64,000 nucleotides of DNA from assembly GCA_964588335.1 (NCBI GenBank), contig CAZPOV010000017.1:7116-71115 (forward strand), given 5' to 3'. A program made the translations under genes and the position numbers. This stretch comes from JAGQZY01 sp964588335. GTDB taxonomy: Bacteria > Bdellovibrionota > Bdellovibrionia > Bdellovibrionales > JAGQZY01. Positions 62,567 through 64,000 of this stretch are shown in pieces; the stretch's first letter is position 1, and each line of letters opens with the position of its first letter. Below the pieces are notes generated by a model. The model was not told the origin of the DNA and made no database searches. It was given only the letters and a program-made list of their open reading frames with translations.

Positions 62567-63514
62567 TTAAGCGGTCAGTCCCCACTGCTTCCCTAAACGA
62601 TCTGTTAAAATCACTAACGGTGAAGCAACGTAAATTGAGGAATACGTTCCTACAACAACTCCGATCCCCAAGGTAAAGGCCAGGTCTTCAATAACTCCAC
62701 CAGCGAAGGCATAAAGCGCAATCACAGCAAGAAGTGTGGTGACCGATGTTAAAACGGTTCGGCTGAGTACATCATTGACCGAGCGATTGATAATGAAAGG
62801 CAAGTCCTTCCCTTTAAAGACGTGTTCATTTTCACGAATTCGGTCGAAGTTTACGATGGTATCGTTCAGTGAATAACCGATGATCGTAAGAATCGCCGCC
62901 AAGATTTGCACATTCACTTCTTTTCCAAGGAGCGAGAAAATACCAAGAGTGATAATAGCATCATGAAAGAGACAGATCACTGCGCCCGGAGCGTACTTAT
63001 AGTCAAATCGCAACCCCACATAAATCAAAATCATGATGAGACTGTAAATCACAGCCAATAGGCCTTTGGTTTTCAACTCCGCCCCAATTTGTGGCCCCAC
63101 AGAATCCACTCGTCGAATGGATTCTTGGCTTAAAGAAAAGTTATCAATAAGGCCGGTTGTGACCGAAGCAATCCTCTCGTTGTTCTTTTCATTCACTTCT
63201 TTTTCGTCAGCCCCTTCGGCCATTTTCATGCGAATCAGGACTTCGTTGTTTTCACCCAAAGTCTGCACCATGACACTGCCAACCAGAGACTCAAGAAAAT
63301 TTCGAATCTCACCCACGGGTGGCTTGCTAGCGAACTGCACCTGAACCTCGGTGCCGCCGGCAAAATCAATTCCATATTTAAAACCGTTGCTTAAGATAAT
63401 CCCGGCACAAAGTACAATCAGTACCAGTGACACGATGGAAAACGCCGGAGCGACTTTCATAAAGGCAAAACGCCCGGGATCATTCATTCCTTTGTTATTC
63501 TTATCATTAGCCAT
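62567..63514 (-). CDS. secF: Protein translocase subunit SecF
   Basis: SecF works with SecD to use the proton gradient to assist SecYEG export. The 315-residue protein has six expected membrane helices, the N-terminal FKYGIDFAGGTEVQVQF signature, and a periplasmic P1 domain (SVMVQTLGENNEVLIRMK). Core helices include QILAAILTIIGYSLNDTIVNFDRIREN and NRSVNDVLSRTVLTSVTTLLAV. All are family hallmarks. It lies 12 bases after secD. Confidence 0.96.
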   Translation of the reverse strand: MANDKNNKGMNDPGRFAFMKVAPAFSIVSLVLIVLCAGIILSNGFKYGIDFAGGTEVQVQFASKPPVGEIRNFLESLVGSVMVQTLGENNEVLIRMKMAEGADEKEVNEKNNERIASVTTGLIDNFSLSQESIRRVDSVGPQIGAELKTKGLLAVIYSLIMILIYVGLRFDYKYAPGAVICLFHDAIITLGIFSLLGKEVNVQILAAILTIIGYSLNDTIVNFDRIRENEHVFKGKDLPFIINRSVNDVLSRTVLTSVTTLLAVIALYAFAGGVIEDLAFTLGIGVVVGTYSSIYVASPLVILTDRLGKQWGLTA

Positions 63515-63526
63515 ATCTCAATTTCC

Positions 63527-64000
63527 TTAAGGTCTAACGTTCAGTTTGAGTTTCCCAACCATAAAATTCAAAATCGTACGAGTGAAGAAAATGGCGGTAA
63601 ACATTGAAGTTATAATTCCGATCAACAGGGTCACCGCAAAACCACGAATGGGGCCTGTACCGAAATACATAAGCACCACACAAACCGCGGCTGTGGTCAC
63701 GTTGGCATCTAAAATGGCCGTGAAAGCTCGGGCGTATCCCTCTTTGATCGCACCCAACAGTCCGGCCCCTTTCGCCAACTCTTCTTTTATTCTCTCAAAA
63801 ATAATCACGTTGGCGTCAACAGCCATACCGATGGTCAATACGATACCGGCCACCCCCGGCAAGGTTAATGTTGCCTGCAATGAGGTTAAGATGGCCAGGA
63901 TCATCAAAACGTTAAATCCCAAAGCCAAGTCGGCAAGAAGTCCATAAGATCGGTAATAGATAAGCATAAACACAAACACTAAGACACCACCGATGAGCCC
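63527..64000 (-). CDS. secD: Protein translocase subunit SecD, C-terminal part (cut by window edge)
   Basis: Only the last ~155 codons are in the window; the gene continues beyond 64000. The visible part carries the C-terminal membrane core: GVAGIVLTIGMAVDANVIIFERIKEELAKGAG is the SecD signature (the VDANVIIFERIKEE block), followed by AFTAILDANVTTAAVCVVLMYFGTGPIRGFAVTLLIGIITSMFTA. This is decisive. SecD is the first visible gene of a secD-secF-recJ unit. The start is outside the window. Confidence 0.94.
   Translation of the reverse strand, partial: GLIGGVLVFVFMLIYYRSYGLLADLALGFNVLMILAILTSLQATLTLPGVAGIVLTIGMAVDANVIIFERIKEELAKGAGLLGAIKEGYARAFTAILDANVTTAAVCVVLMYFGTGPIRGFAVTLLIGIITSMFTAIFFTRTILNFMVGKLKLNVRP

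Noticed and set aside
1..64000. CRISPR array, tRNA, rRNA, insertion sequence or prophage
   Set aside because: No regular repeat-spacer pattern, cloverleaf, transposase or phage-structure gene was seen anywhere in the window by eye; a dedicated tRNA scan would settle the tRNA part.

Overview
The window looks like a chromosomal stretch of a Bdellovibrio-type predatory bacterium or close relative (Bdellovibrionota). This rests on combinations rather than a marker gene: a TIGR02147-type regulator, many short secreted or Cys-rich proteins of unknown family, a complete TonB2-type energising operon with large TonB-dependent receptors, an archaeal-type class I aldolase, and densely packed genes with overlapping start and stop codons. 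No rRNA, tRNA, CRISPR array, insertion sequence or prophage was recognised. Base composition is moderate and gene style is uniform, so no large recently acquired island is evident.

Layout. 0-2.3 kb: methylmalonyl-CoA mutase subunits (large subunit cut by the window edge), then a divergent PilZ-domain protein. 3.1-7.4 kb: a large putative lipoprotein overlapping an outer-membrane barrel gene. 7.6-11 kb: greA, an AsmA-like giant membrane protein and a GDPD phosphodiesterase in one operon, divergent from mgtE. 12.6-18.1 kb: nrnA-like DHH phosphatase, a BFD-like Fe-S protein with glyoxalase II, small secreted and membrane proteins, a cysQ/MazG-like pair, and an rpmG (L33) gene. 18.2-23.4 kb: TonB2 operon in the order DUF3450, TtpC-like, ExbB, ExbD, TonB, TPR protein. 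23.5-30 kb: two TonB-dependent receptors flanking an OmpW-like small barrel. 30-32.2 kb: regulator and acidic secreted protein, divergent from a twin-CX3C secreted protein. 32.1-38.8 kb: pseudouridine synthase, prolyl oligopeptidase, S41-like lipoprotein and M17 aminopeptidase, a peptide-degradation cluster. 39-42.7 kb: surface barrel, glycosyltransferase, tyrS, infA. 42.9-47.5 kb: TolC/RND efflux operon. 47.7-51.2 kb: small secreted proteins, a MITE-like palindrome, thioesterase, rhodanese-like lipoprotein, 2H phosphoesterase. 51.5-56.1 kb: lysS, class I aldolase, DUF366-like/queC, methyltransferase. 56.1-60 kb: moxR-DUF58-transglutaminase operon. 60-64 kb: secD-secF-recJ and a secreted protein.

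How it fits together. Much of the window serves the envelope and the use of imported material. The TonB2 motor would energise the two adjacent receptors. The oligopeptidase, S41-like protein, aminopeptidase, GDPD, oligoribonuclease-type phosphatase and CysQ would break down peptides, glycerophosphodiesters and nucleotides, as expected of an organism that digests macromolecules. That ecological link is inference; the enzyme assignments come from visible motifs.

The least explained parts are the 974-residue lipoprotein/barrel pair, the regulator locus with acidic and twin-CX3C secreted proteins, the cluster of short secreted proteins near 48-50.6 kb, and the nested palindrome at 48674-48793.
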